Assembly: GCA_020725555.1 (NCBI GenBank)
Contig: DYEU01000015.1
Coordinates: 120,688-184,687 of the forward strand
DNA length: 64,000 nt
Direction of reading: 5' to 3'
From: Desulfatibacillum sp.
GTDB taxonomy: Bacteria; Desulfobacterota; Desulfobacteria; Desulfobacterales; SpSt-501
Below are positions 46,506-55,751 of the stretch, in pieces. How positions within the stretch are numbered: position 1 is the stretch's first letter; every line of letters starts with the position of its first letter. Position numbers and translations under genes: made by a program. Below the pieces are notes generated by a model. It was given only the letters and a program-made list of their open reading frames with translations. It was not told the origin of the DNA and did not search any database.

Positions 46506-49244
46506 ATGACCGCTGAAGAGACTCGACTGAAAGAGGCGCGGGAGCAGAAGCTTCCCTGGAAAACGTGGGGCCCCTACCTCAGCGAACGCCAGTGGGGAAC
46601 GGTGCGCGAGGACTACAGCGAAAACGGGGATGCCTGGAACTTCTTCCCCCATGACCACGCCCGTTCCCGGGCGTATCGCTGGGGCGAGGACGGCCTGGGG
46701 GGGATCTCCGACGAGAAGCAGCGGCTCTGTTTCGCGCTCGCGTTGTGGAACGGCAAGGACCCCATTCTCAAGGAGCGCCTCTTTGGGCTCACCAACAGCG
46801 AGGGCAACCACGGCGAAGACGTCAAGGAGTATTACTTCTACCTCGACAGCACGCCGACTCACTCCTACATGAAGTATCTCTACAAGTATCCGCAAGCCGC
46901 CTTCCCCTATGCCGACCTGGTGGAGACCAACCGGCGGCGCAGCCGGGAGGAGATGGAGTACGAGTTGCTCGATACCGGCATCTTCAACGAGGACCGCTAC
47001 TTCGATGTTTTCGTGGAATATGCCAAGGCCGGCCCCGAGGAGATCCTGATCAAGATCGCCGCGGCCAACCGGGGGCCGGAGGCGGCCGAGCTGCATGTGC
47101 TGCCGACCCTGTGGTTCCGCAACGACTGGGCCTCGTGGATCGCCAGGCCTTCGGCAAAACCGACGCTCAGGCAAATCGAAGGGCCGTCCGGCACCCGCGC
47201 TGCTGCGGCAATCCACCCCGCGCTGGGCGCGTACACCCTGTATTGCGAAGGCGATGCGCCGCTGCTCTTTACCGAGAACGAAACCAACCACACCCGGCTT
47301 GGCCTCAATTACCCGAATGCGGGTGCGTGCCTGAAAGACGGCATCAACGACTGTGTAGTCCATGGCCGCATGGACGCGGTGAACCCCGCCCAATGCGGCA
47401 CCAAGGCCGCGGCGCATTACCGGCTGAAGATCGGCCCCGGCGAGGCGGCATCCGTTCGGCTGCGCCTCATTGCCGGGCTCCCCGCCGGTCAAGGTGAAAA
47501 CGAGCCCTTCGGCCCGGAGTTCGAGGCGATCGTGGCGGCGCGGCGGCGGGAGGCGGATGAGTTCTACCGCACCGTGACCCCGCCTTCGGCCACCCCGGAT
47601 GAGGCCGGCGTGATGCGCCAAGCCATCGCCGGCATGCTCTGGTCGAAGCAGTATTATTATTTCGACGCCGATTCCTGGCTCGAAGAGCACCGCGCCCACC
47701 CCCTCCACCACGGCAGCCGCCAGTTCCGCAACCGCGAGTGGTTCCACATGATCAACGACGACATCATCTCGATGCCCGACAAGTGGGAGTACCCCTGGTA
47801 CGCGGCCTGGGATCTCGCTTTCCACACCCTGCCCATCTCGATCGTGGACCCCGACTTCGCCAAGGGGCAGATGGAACTGATGCTCCGCGGGCACTACCTC
47901 CATCCCAACGGCCAGCTCCCCGCCTATGAGTGGAACTTCAGCGACGTGAACCCCCCGGTCCACGCCTTTGCAACCCTGTTCCTGCACCGCACCGAGCAGG
48001 CGCTGCGCGGCGAGACGGACGTTGATTTTCTCAAGTCGGCGTTCAACAAGCTCATGCTGAACTTCACCTGGTGGGTCAACCGCAAGGACCGCTTCGGCAA
48101 AAACGTGTTCGAGGGCGGCTTTCTCGGCCTCGACAACATCGGCGTCTTCGACCGAAGCGCCCCGCTGCCGACGGGGGGCTACCTGGAACAGGCCGACGGC
48201 ACGGCGTGGATGGCGCTCTTCTCGCAGAACATGCTCGAGCTCGCGGTCGAGCTCGCCGGCCACGACCGCACCTATGAGGACATGGTTCAAAAATTTGCGG
48301 AGCATTTTTACTACATCGCCGCGGCCATGAACAAGCCGGGGGCCGATGGCATGTGGGACGAAGAGGACGGCTTCTACTACGATTTCCTGCAGCTCCCCGA
48401 CGGCAGCGGCACGCGGCTCAAGGTGCGCTCGATGGTGGGGCTGCTGCCCCTGTGCGCCACGACGGTGGTCGAGAAGTGGCAGCGCGAGCGCGTTCCGCGG
48501 GCGTTGGCCTCGATCCAAGAGCGCCTGCGCCAGATGCCGGAGCTCCTGCAATCCGTCCACCCCACCGGCCCCGGTCACCTGGGGGTCTCCGAACGGGGGA
48601 TCATCGCCCTGGTCAACCCGGAGCGGCTGCGTCGGATCCTTTCGAAGATGCTCGACGAAAACGAGTTTCTGAGCCCCTACGGCATCCGCTCGCTCTCCAA
48701 GTTCCACCGGGAGAACCCGTTCGTCTTCCACACGGGCGGACGAGAGTACCGGGTGGAATATCTGCCGGCGGAGTCGAACACCGGGATGTTCGGCGGCAAC
48801 TCCAACTGGCGCGGCCCGGTCTGGTTCCCGGTCAATACCCTAGTGATCAGGTCGCTCCTCAACTTTTACCTGTACTACGGCGACACCTTCACGATCGAGT
48901 GCCCGACCGGCTCCGGCCGGATGATGAACCTCTTCGAAGTGGCCAAGGAAATCGCCGATCGGCTCACCCGCATCTTCCTTCGCAACGAACACGGCCGGCG
49001 CCCCGTCTATGGCGGGACGGAGAAATTCCAGTCCGACCCCCACTGGCGCGACCACATCCTGTTCTACGAGTACTTCCACGGGGACAACGGGGCGGGGCTG
49101 GGTGCGAGCCACCAGACGGGGTGGACCGGAATGGTGGCGAAGCTGATCCAGCTTTTCGGGATGCTCGATGCGAAGAAGTCTCTTGAAAGCGGAAAGAGGG
49201 CGGCCTTCGCCGGCCGGGCGCCGGGGAGGGAGGCAACGGGATGA
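46506..49244 (+). CDS. GH63-like glucosidase (mannosyl-oligosaccharide glucosidase family)
   Basis: 912 residues without a signal peptide. The N-terminal sandwich domain (PYLSERQWGTVREDYSENGDAW) and an (alpha/alpha)6 barrel with EWFHMINDDIISMPDKWEYPWYAAWDLAFH, GQLPAYEWNFSDVNPPVHAF, TAWMALFSQNML and WRGPVWFPVN match bacterial GH63-type glucosidases of about 890 residues. The acid/base and nucleophile candidates are the Asp in AAWDLAF and the Glu near the C-terminal LFYEYFHGDNG. It probably trims alpha-glucosides in the cytoplasm. Its stop overlaps the next start (ATGA), so it forms an operon with the GH13 gene. Confidence 0.88.
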   Translation: MTAEETRLKEAREQKLPWKTWGPYLSERQWGTVREDYSENGDAWNFFPHDHARSRAYRWGEDGLGGISDEKQRLCFALALWNGKDPILKERLFGLTNSEGNHGEDVKEYYFYLDSTPTHSYMKYLYKYPQAAFPYADLVETNRRRSREEMEYELLDTGIFNEDRYFDVFVEYAKAGPEEILIKIAAANRGPEAAELHVLPTLWFRNDWASWIARPSAKPTLRQIEGPSGTRAAAAIHPALGAYTLYCEGDAPLLFTENETNHTRLGLNYPNAGACLKDGINDCVVHGRMDAVNPAQCGTKAAAHYRLKIGPGEAASVRLRLIAGLPAGQGENEPFGPEFEAIVAARRREADEFYRTVTPPSATPDEAGVMRQAIAGMLWSKQYYYFDADSWLEEHRAHPLHHGSRQFRNREWFHMINDDIISMPDKWEYPWYAAWDLAFHTLPISIVDPDFAKGQMELMLRGHYLHPNGQLPAYEWNFSDVNPPVHAFATLFLHRTEQALRGETDVDFLKSAFNKLMLNFTWWVNRKDRFGKNVFEGGFLGLDNIGVFDRSAPLPTGGYLEQADGTAWMALFSQNMLELAVELAGHDRTYEDMVQKFAEHFYYIAAAMNKPGADGMWDEEDGFYYDFLQLPDGSGTRLKVRSMVGLLPLCATTVVEKWQRERVPRALASIQERLRQMPELLQSVHPTGPGHLGVSERGIIALVNPERLRRILSKMLDENEFLSPYGIRSLSKFHRENPFVFHTGGREYRVEYLPAESNTGMFGGNSNWRGPVWFPVNTLVIRSLLNFYLYYGDTFTIECPTGSGRMMNLFEVAKEIADRLTRIFLRNEHGRRPVYGGTEKFQSDPHWRDHILFYEYFHGDNGAGLGASHQTGWTGMVAKLIQLFGMLDAKKSLESGKRAAFAGRAPGREATG

Positions 49245-50728
49245 GTTTTTGGCCGAGCCACCCGGTCATCTGCGAGATCAACCCCTGGGTCTGGCTGGAG
49301 GATCCGAGCCGGAAATACAGGAGGCCCGCTGGACTGGCCGACGTGCCTGCCGAGGAGTGGGATGGTCTCTCCGGTCTCGGTGCCGATGCCGTCTGGCTGA
49401 TGGGCGTTTGGGAGCGCAGCCCTGCGGGCATCGTCATTGCCAATCGGAATCCCGCTCTTCTGGAGGCGTTCCGGCGGGCCCTGCCCGATTTTCGAGTCGA
49501 GGACAACGTGGGGTCCCCCTATTGTGTGCGCAACTATGGGGTCGATGAACACCTGGGAGGCCGGCAGGGCTTGTCGGTCGCCCGCAGAGAACGTTCCCGA
49601 CGGAGGCTCAAGCTCATCCTCGATTTCGTCCCGAACCAAGTGGCCCCCGACCACCCCTGGGTCGATGATCACCCGGAATACCTCGTTCAGGGGAACGCCG
49701 ACGATGCGGTCAACGATCGGGGCTCCTTCCTTTCGGTGGGCGAAAAGGTGTTTGCCCGCGGGCGGGACCCCTTCTTCTCGGCATGGCCGGATGTGCTCCA
49801 GCTCAACGTCTTCCAGCCAGGGCTCCGCCAGGCGGTGATCGCGACCCTGGCGGACATCGCCCCGGCCAGTGCGACGGGGTGCGCTGCGACATGGCCATGC
49901 TGGTGCTGAACTCGGTTTTCGAACGCACCTGGAGCGATCGCGTGGAGCAGCAGCCGGCAACCGAGTACTGTGTGGATGTGATTGCCGCCGTCAAGAACGC
50001 CTACCCGGGGTTCCTTTTCATGGCGGAGGCCTATTGGGGCCTCGAGTGGGAACTCCAGCAGCAGGGCTTCGACTCCTGCTACGACAAGCGCTGGTACGAC
50101 CGTTTGGAGCACGATTCGGCGGAGAACGTGAGGCTCCATCTCTGCGCCGACCGCGCTTACCAGGAAAAGCTGGTCCGCTTCATCGAAAACCACGATGAGC
50201 CCCGTGCCCTTTCGGTCTTTTCCCTCCAGAAGGAACGCGCTGCCGCCGTGGTCATCGCGACGATTTCGGGGGCAACGCTCTTTCATGAGGGGCAGTTCGA
50301 GGGCAAAAAGGTCAGGCTGCCGGTCTTCCTCGGCCGCCGCCCGGAGGAGCCAACCGATCGTGACCTCCAGGCGTTCTACCGCACGCTTGTCAAGGCCGCG
50401 GCATCGGAGGGGCTGCAAGAGGGCCAGTGGCAACTCTGCGAGCGAACCGGCTGGCCGGACAATGCGAGCTGCCGCAACCTCCGCGCTTGGTGCCGGCGCA
50501 GCGCCGCAGAGCGCCTACCTGGTCGTGGTCAACTTCTCAGACGCATGGGCGCAGGGGCAGGTACAGCTGCCCTGGGATGACCTTGCAGGGAAGTTTTGGA
50601 CGATGACCGACCTTTTCACCGGGCAGAGGTACGAACGCAGCGGCGAGGAGATGTGCCGACCCGGGCTTTACGTTGGCCTTCTCCCCTGGGGGTCTCACTT
50701 CCTGACCCAGTGGCTGCCAGCGGGGTAA
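49241..50728 (+). pseudogene. GH13 alpha-amylase-type gene with two compensating frameshifts
   Basis: Frame one (49241 to about 49865) encodes LSGLGADAVWLMGVWERSP and LILDFVPNQVAPDHPWV (region I, with Gln where His is usual). The family then continues one frame over (about 49870-50490) with CDGVRCDMAMLVLN (nucleophile Asp), FLFMAEAYWGLEWE (acid/base Glu) and FIENHDEPRA (third Asp). After about 50493 it returns to the first frame for the C-terminal beta domain (VVVNFSDAWAQGQVQLPW). A missing base near 49865 and an extra one near 50493 restore a protein of about 495 residues. This could be real decay or two sequence errors. Overlaps the GH63-like gene (ATGA). Confidence 0.85.
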
Positions 50729-50991
50729 AGCCGCCTCCCGCAGGAGATGCAATCGTGTTCACACGTTCCAGGGGTGTTCAGCTTCCGATCCCATGCCTGC
50801 CCCCCCGCACCGGCGACTTCGGCCCGGCTTTCTGCCGTTTTGCTGATCGACCTCGTTTTCGATGCCCTTCCCGAAAATCGTCTCTGCAGGAGCCGACAGA
50901 GGCCGCCGGGCGACGTTGACGGGGACGGGGCCGGGCCTGAAGTTTTTCTTCGCTCACCCCGCGGGATCCCGCCCGGCGATGGCGCCGGCGA

Positions 50992-51010
50992 ATAGGACGA
51001 AGGTCTTATA
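50992..51010 (+). promoter_or_regulatory. palindromic operator-like site 7
   Basis: ATAGGACGAAGGTCTTATA, two mismatches from the family consensus. It lies 390 bp upstream of the ackA start, with TATATACTTTTT just downstream that could serve as a -10 region. Confidence 0.5.
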
Positions 51011-51185
51011 TACTTTTTCTCTCCACTTCTCTACGTCTTGTCTTATGGGCATACGTCGACATCTGCTTTTTGAGCACGGACATCTCCACCTTGATAAGCG
51101 CTGGAAGGGGGGCTTTCTGCGATCCGGGAAGTCGGGGGCAGAGGTCCTCTCGAGGTTCGATGCTGCCGGGGACACGTTCTCGACA

Positions 51186-51283
51186 TATTCATCGTCTCGA
51201 AATCGTGCAGAAAAATAGACGTCCGCCAGCCTTCATGGGCAGAGTCAACGAACAGGCAATGTCCTGACAATGAGGAGACCGTT
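51186..51283 (+). repeat. ~100-bp repeat family, copy A
   Basis: Aligns end to end with 53422-53521 (same orientation) and with the inverted copy at 25358-25455. It ends 117 bp upstream of ackA. The closing arms are CGTCTC at the 5' side and GAGACCG at the 3' side; an internal CAGG-CAATGT-CCTG hairpin is also present. Confidence 0.88.
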
Positions 51284-51400
51284 GACACCCGCATTGGCCC
51301 GTTGCGCAATGGGACGTGGGCCGCACAACCCGCGTTTAGACGGGAACGGACGACCCAGGTGGGCAAGTCGTTTGCTTGGGGGCCCTGAAAGGAAGCCATT

Positions 51401-52603
51401 GTGACGAATGCCATTTGCGTATTGAACGCGGGCTCATCGAGCATCAAGTTCTCGCTGTTCGCCGAGCGGGGGGAAAATCTGGGAGCGGTCGTCCGCGGGC
51501 AGGTCGAGGGTCTATTCACGGCGCCCCGCTTTGTTTCCAAGGCGCCCAATGGTGCCCTGAATTCGGAAAAATCTTGGCCCGAGGGCTTCGCCTTGGGCCA
51601 TGAGGGGGCGCTCGACCACCTGATCGGCCATCTGAGATCGGTGCTGGCGGGCGACCGGCTGCTCGGCATCGGCCACCGCGTGGTGCACGGCGGACTGGCC
51701 TACACCCGGCCAGTCCTCGTGGATGCAGAAGTGCTGAAGGTCTTGGAGTCTTTTGTGCCGCTGGCCCCCCTGCACCAGCCCCACAACCTCACCCCGATCC
51801 GGCGTGCGCTGGAGCGTGCCCCCGAACTGCCGCAGGTGGCCTGCTTCGACACCTCCTTTCACCGCAGCGCGCCCGAGGTGGCCCAGATGTTCGCCCTGCC
51901 CGCTGAACTGCACGAGGCCGGAGTCCGACGCTACGGGTTTCACGGGCTCTCCTACGAGTACATCGCCTCCCGGCTGCCGGAGATCGCCCCGCGAGCGGCG
52001 GAGGGCCGCAGCGTTGTGCTGCATCTTGGCAACGGGGCCAGCATGTGCGCCATGGAGGCCGGGCGGAGCATCGCCAGCACCATGGGCTTCACGGCGGTCG
52101 AAGGGCTTCCAATGGGCACCCGCTGCGGCTCCATCGACCCCGGGGTGATCCTCTATCTCATGGCTCAGAAGGAAATGGACGCCCGTGCGATCGAAGCCCT
52201 CATCTACAACCGATCCGGGATGCTGGGAGTCTCCGGCATCTCAAGCGACATGCGCACGCTGCTTTCGAGCACGGAGCCGCGCGCCGCGCTGGCCGTCGAT
52301 CTTTTTCTCTACCGCATCCGCCGTGAGCTCGGATCCCTATGCGCCGCCTTAGGGGGGGTGGATGCCATCGTTTTCACCGGCGGCATCGGCGAAAATGCCC
52401 CGCTCATCCGCAGCCGCGTTTGCCGCGATGCCGCCTGGCTGGGGGTGGAGATCGATGAGGCGGCCAACACCACCGGCCGCAGCTGCATCAGCAGCGGTGG
52501 CAGCCGTGTTTCGGTCTGGGTCATCCCGACCAACGAAGAGTTGATGATTGCCCGCCACACGCGGCGCTTGCTCGCCAATGGGGAGCAGGAGGAAACACCA
52601 TGA
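51401..52603 (+). CDS. ackA: acetate/propionate family kinase
   Basis: 400 residues from GTG 51401 (AAGGAAG upstream). ASKHA-fold motifs: CVLNAGSSSIKFSLF (phosphate 1), IGHRVVHGG, CFDTSFH, RRYGFHGLSYEYI, VLHLGNGASMCA, MGTRCGSIDPG and FTGGIGENAPLIR. It interconverts acyl phosphate and ADP with acid and ATP. Next to an enoyl reductase and a MaoC-phosphotransacetylase fusion it probably completes an acyl-CoA to ATP route. The stop overlaps the fabI start (ATGA). Confidence 0.94.
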   Translation: MTNAICVLNAGSSSIKFSLFAERGENLGAVVRGQVEGLFTAPRFVSKAPNGALNSEKSWPEGFALGHEGALDHLIGHLRSVLAGDRLLGIGHRVVHGGLAYTRPVLVDAEVLKVLESFVPLAPLHQPHNLTPIRRALERAPELPQVACFDTSFHRSAPEVAQMFALPAELHEAGVRRYGFHGLSYEYIASRLPEIAPRAAEGRSVVLHLGNGASMCAMEAGRSIASTMGFTAVEGLPMGTRCGSIDPGVILYLMAQKEMDARAIEALIYNRSGMLGVSGISSDMRTLLSSTEPRAALAVDLFLYRIRRELGSLCAALGGVDAIVFTGGIGENAPLIRSRVCRDAAWLGVEIDEAANTTGRSCISSGGSRVSVWVIPTNEELMIARHTRRLLANGEQEETP

Positions 52604-53382
52604 AGACCGATGTTCCACGGCCGGCTCTGGCGGGAAAAAAAGCTTTGGTGGTCGGGATCGCCAACGAGCACTCCATCGCCTACGGCTGCGCCAGGGCCTT
52701 CCGTGAGGTGGGGGCCGAGCTGGCGGTCACCTTCCTCAACGACAAGGCCAAACCGCATGTGGAGCCTCTGGCGCAAGAGCTGGAGGCTGTGGCCTTTCTG
52801 CCCCTGGATGTCGCCAAGCCCGGCGAGCTGGAGGCGGTCTTTGAGCATCTCGGACGCGAGTGGGGCCAGCTGGATATTCTGGTGCACTCCATCGCCTTTG
52901 CGCCCAAGGAGGACCTGCAGGGCGGGCTGCTCAACTGCTCCCCTCATGGGTTTTCGGTCGCGATGGACGTCTCCTGCCACTCCTTCATCCGCATGGCGCG
53001 GCTGGCGGTGCCGCTGATGAAGGAGGGTGGAACTATGTTTGCGATGAGCTACCACGGGGCGCAAAAGGTGGTGCCCAACTACAACCTGATGGGCCCGGTC
53101 AAGGCGGCTCTGGAAGCGGTCTGCCGCTACCTGGCCTACGAGCTCGGACCCCAAAAGATCCGGGTGCATGCGATCTCGCCCGGCCCGCTCAAGACGCGGG
53201 CGGCATCGGGGCTGAAAGATTTCGACCGCATGTTGAACGACGCCGTCGAGCGCTCTCCGGTCGGGGAACTGGTGGATATTATGGACGTGGGGTTCGCCTG
53301 CGCCTTTCTGGCGACCCCTTACGGGCGGCGCCTCACTGGACAGACGATTTATGTCGACGGCGGCGCCAGCATCATGGCGTGA
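52600..53382 (+). CDS. fabI: FabI-like enoyl-ACP/enoyl-CoA reductase
   Basis: 260-residue short-chain dehydrogenase fold. NAD-binding KKALVVGIANEHSIAYGCA, VHSIAFAPKEDL, and the FabI catalytic pattern SYHGAQKVVPNYNLMGPVKAALE (Tyr and Lys of YxxMGPxK) lead to ISPGPLKTRAASGL. The length matches FabI. Placement between an acyl kinase and PHA-related genes is known from proteobacterial low-oxygen loci. It may serve storage-lipid or redox balance rather than being the main fatty-acid enzyme. Confidence 0.92.
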   Translation: MKTDVPRPALAGKKALVVGIANEHSIAYGCARAFREVGAELAVTFLNDKAKPHVEPLAQELEAVAFLPLDVAKPGELEAVFEHLGREWGQLDILVHSIAFAPKEDLQGGLLNCSPHGFSVAMDVSCHSFIRMARLAVPLMKEGGTMFAMSYHGAQKVVPNYNLMGPVKAALEAVCRYLAYELGPQKIRVHAISPGPLKTRAASGLKDFDRMLNDAVERSPVGELVDIMDVGFACAFLATPYGRRLTGQTIYVDGGASIMA

Positions 53383-53421
53383 GGTCGGCACCGGCCCCGA
53401 ACGCGGGAGAGTCCACCCTCG

Positions 53422-53521
53422 TATAGTCATCGTCTCGAAATCATACAGACAAACGGGCGCCCGCCAGCCTTCATGGGGCAGAGTCAAAGAACAGGCAATG
53501 TCCTGACAATGATCAGACCGT
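53422..53521 (+). repeat. ~100-bp repeat family, copy B
   Basis: Same orientation as copy A and about three-quarters identical by eye, with an identical block GAACAGGCAATGTCCTGACA. It ends only 21 bp before the DUF3141 start codon, so it forms that gene's 5' untranslated region. Confidence 0.88.
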
Positions 53522-53542
53522 GAAAACAAGGAGACCGAATCG

Positions 53543-55723
53543 ATGAATACAAAAGCCTTCAACCCGTTCACGGGCTACAAGGATCTCATGGACTACCTGA
53601 TCGATGCCGGGCAGCGATCGGTGTTGTACTGGGATGTGATGCGCCAGCGCGGAAACCAGTACTTGGAGCACATGGCGGAAACCGTCCCCCATGTGCTCCA
53701 GTTCGCCTATGAGCCGATCCTGGACGGGCGGACGCTGCCGCAGCCCGTCAACTACGGAATGGTCAGAATCAAGCCGCCCGAAGGCACCGTCATCGAAGAT
53801 CTCAAGCGGCCCTTCGTGGTGATCGACCCCCGTGCGGGCCATGGGCCCGGCATCGGCGGATTCAAGGCCGACAGCGAGATCGGGGAGGCCATGAAGGCGG
53901 GGCATCCCTGCTACTTCATCGGATTCACGCCGATGCCCGAGCCCGGGCAGACCATTGAGGCGGTGATCGACGCCTGGGGGGCCTTCCTCGAACGGGTGGC
54001 GGAGCTCCATGCCGGGGCCGAGGGCAAGCCGGTGGCGATCGGCAACTGCCAGGCGGGGTGGGCGCTGATGATGCTGGCGGCCAAACGTCCCGGGCTGTGC
54101 GGCCCGATCATCGTGGCCGGGTCGCCTCTCTCCTATTGGGCGGGGGTGCGCGGCGTCAACCCCATGCGCTATACGGGGGGATTGCTGGGAGGGAGCTGGC
54201 TCACGGCGCTGATTAGTGACCTGGGAAAAGGCCGCTTCGACGGCGCTTGGCTCGTGCAAAACTTTGAGAACCTCAATCCGGCCAACACGCTCTGGTCCAA
54301 GCAATACAACCTCTACGCCAACATCGACACGGAAACGCCGCGCTATCTGGCCTTCGAACGCTGGTGGGGCGGGCACGTGATCTTGTCCGGTGAGGAGATG
54401 CAGTACATCGTCGATAACCTCTTCATCGGCAACAAGTTGAGTTCCGCCGAGATGGTGACCGCCGACGGCGTCCGTCTGGACTTGAGGAAGATCCGCTCGC
54501 CGATCGTGTGCCTATGCTCCAAGGGGGACAACATCACCCCGCCGCAGCAGGCGCTGGGTTGGATTCTCGATTTGTACGGAAGCGATGAGGACATTCTCGC
54601 CGCAGGCCAAACGATTGTCTACGCCGTGCACGAAACGGTCGGCCATCTGGGGATCTTCGTCTCAAGCAGCGTCGCCCAAAAGGAACACCAGGAGTTCTCG
54701 AGCAACATCGACCTCATCGACTGCCTGCCTCCCGGCCTGTATGAAGCCGTTATCCAAAAAAAGACGCCGGATGCAGCAAACGCCGAACTGGCCGGCGGGG
54801 ACTACATCTCCCGCTTCGAGCAGCGCAGCCTGGGCGACATCCGCGCCATGGGCGGCAACAGCCCGGAGGAGGATCGCTGCTTTGCAGCCGTGGCCCGGCT
54901 CTCCGAAACAGCCAACGGTCTCTACCGCATCCTGCTGCAGCCGGTCGTTCGAGGTCTGGCGACCGAACCGATGGCCGAATGGATGCGCCGGGTGCATCCA
55001 GCGAGGTTACGCTACGAGATCTTCTCTGATCGCAACCCGGCCATGAAACCGGTGGCGGCGTTGGCCCAACAGGCGCGCAGCGGCCGTCAGCCGGCGGCGG
55101 CGGAAAATCTGTTCCTGCAGTTGGAAAAGAATGTCTCGGACTGGATGACCGCGAGTCTAAACGTTTACCGCGACTGGCGGGATAGGGTCATGGAGCAGAC
55201 GTTTTTCGGCATCTACGGACAACCCTGGCTGCAGGCCTTGCTGGGTTTGAAAGCATCGGATGATCCACCCCGGCCGCGTCCTGGGAAGGAGGCCGAGCAC
55301 ATGGCCTTGGTTGACCGGCGAATCGAGGAGCTGCGGGCAAAAATGGATAAGGGGGGGCTGCGCGCGGCGGCGATCCGGGCCCTAATCTACATCCGCACGC
55401 CGGAAAAGGCCGCCGACGAACGCGGCTTCGAGATGCTACGCCGGCTCCGTGCCGAGCATGGATCGGAGAAAAGCCTGGCCGAGTTCAAACAGGACCTCCG
55501 CGAGCAGTATTGCCTGCTGCGGCTGGACGAGCACCGGGCGGTGGAGCTGATCCCCGCGCTGCTCAAGGGGCATGAACAAGACGGCCCGCGCCTGCTGGAG
55601 ATGATCCGCAAGATCGCCACCGCCGGCGGACCGCTGGGTGAAGAGGGCCAGCGACGCCTGACGCGGATGGAAACAATGTTTGCACCGCGGCCGCAGGCCA
55701 CGCGCGGGCACGCCCGCTTTTGA
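53543..55723 (+). CDS. DUF3141 PhaC-like alpha/beta hydrolase
   Basis: 726 residues with AAGGAG before the ATG. The central alpha/beta-hydrolase core resembles PHA synthase: FVVIDPRAGHGPGIGGFKADSEIG and the nucleophile elbow IGNCQAGWALMM with Cys169, as in PhaC (G-x-C-x-G), then SPIVCLCSKGDNITPPQQ (acid) and HETVGHLGIFVSS (His). A helical C-terminal domain of about 300 residues follows. DUF3141 proteins cluster with phosphotransacetylase, acetate kinase and FabI in many proteobacteria. Polymerase or thioesterase activity is inferred from the Cys triad only. Confidence 0.85.
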   Translation: MNTKAFNPFTGYKDLMDYLIDAGQRSVLYWDVMRQRGNQYLEHMAETVPHVLQFAYEPILDGRTLPQPVNYGMVRIKPPEGTVIEDLKRPFVVIDPRAGHGPGIGGFKADSEIGEAMKAGHPCYFIGFTPMPEPGQTIEAVIDAWGAFLERVAELHAGAEGKPVAIGNCQAGWALMMLAAKRPGLCGPIIVAGSPLSYWAGVRGVNPMRYTGGLLGGSWLTALISDLGKGRFDGAWLVQNFENLNPANTLWSKQYNLYANIDTETPRYLAFERWWGGHVILSGEEMQYIVDNLFIGNKLSSAEMVTADGVRLDLRKIRSPIVCLCSKGDNITPPQQALGWILDLYGSDEDILAAGQTIVYAVHETVGHLGIFVSSSVAQKEHQEFSSNIDLIDCLPPGLYEAVIQKKTPDAANAELAGGDYISRFEQRSLGDIRAMGGNSPEEDRCFAAVARLSETANGLYRILLQPVVRGLATEPMAEWMRRVHPARLRYEIFSDRNPAMKPVAALAQQARSGRQPAAAENLFLQLEKNVSDWMTASLNVYRDWRDRVMEQTFFGIYGQPWLQALLGLKASDDPPRPRPGKEAEHMALVDRRIEELRAKMDKGGLRAAAIRALIYIRTPEKAADERGFEMLRRLRAEHGSEKSLAEFKQDLREQYCLLRLDEHRAVELIPALLKGHEQDGPRLLEMIRKIATAGGPLGEEGQRRLTRMETMFAPRPQATRGHARF

Positions 55724-55751
55724 AACCGTGAGTCCGAGGAGGCACTATCCG

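Larger units (their letters stand above)
50729..51400. other. intergenic region before ackA with operator-like site and repeat
   Basis: 672 bp with no supported gene. It contains palindromic site 7 (50992-51010) and repeat copy A (51186-51283), and probably carries the promoter for the ackA-fabI operon. Confidence 0.6.
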
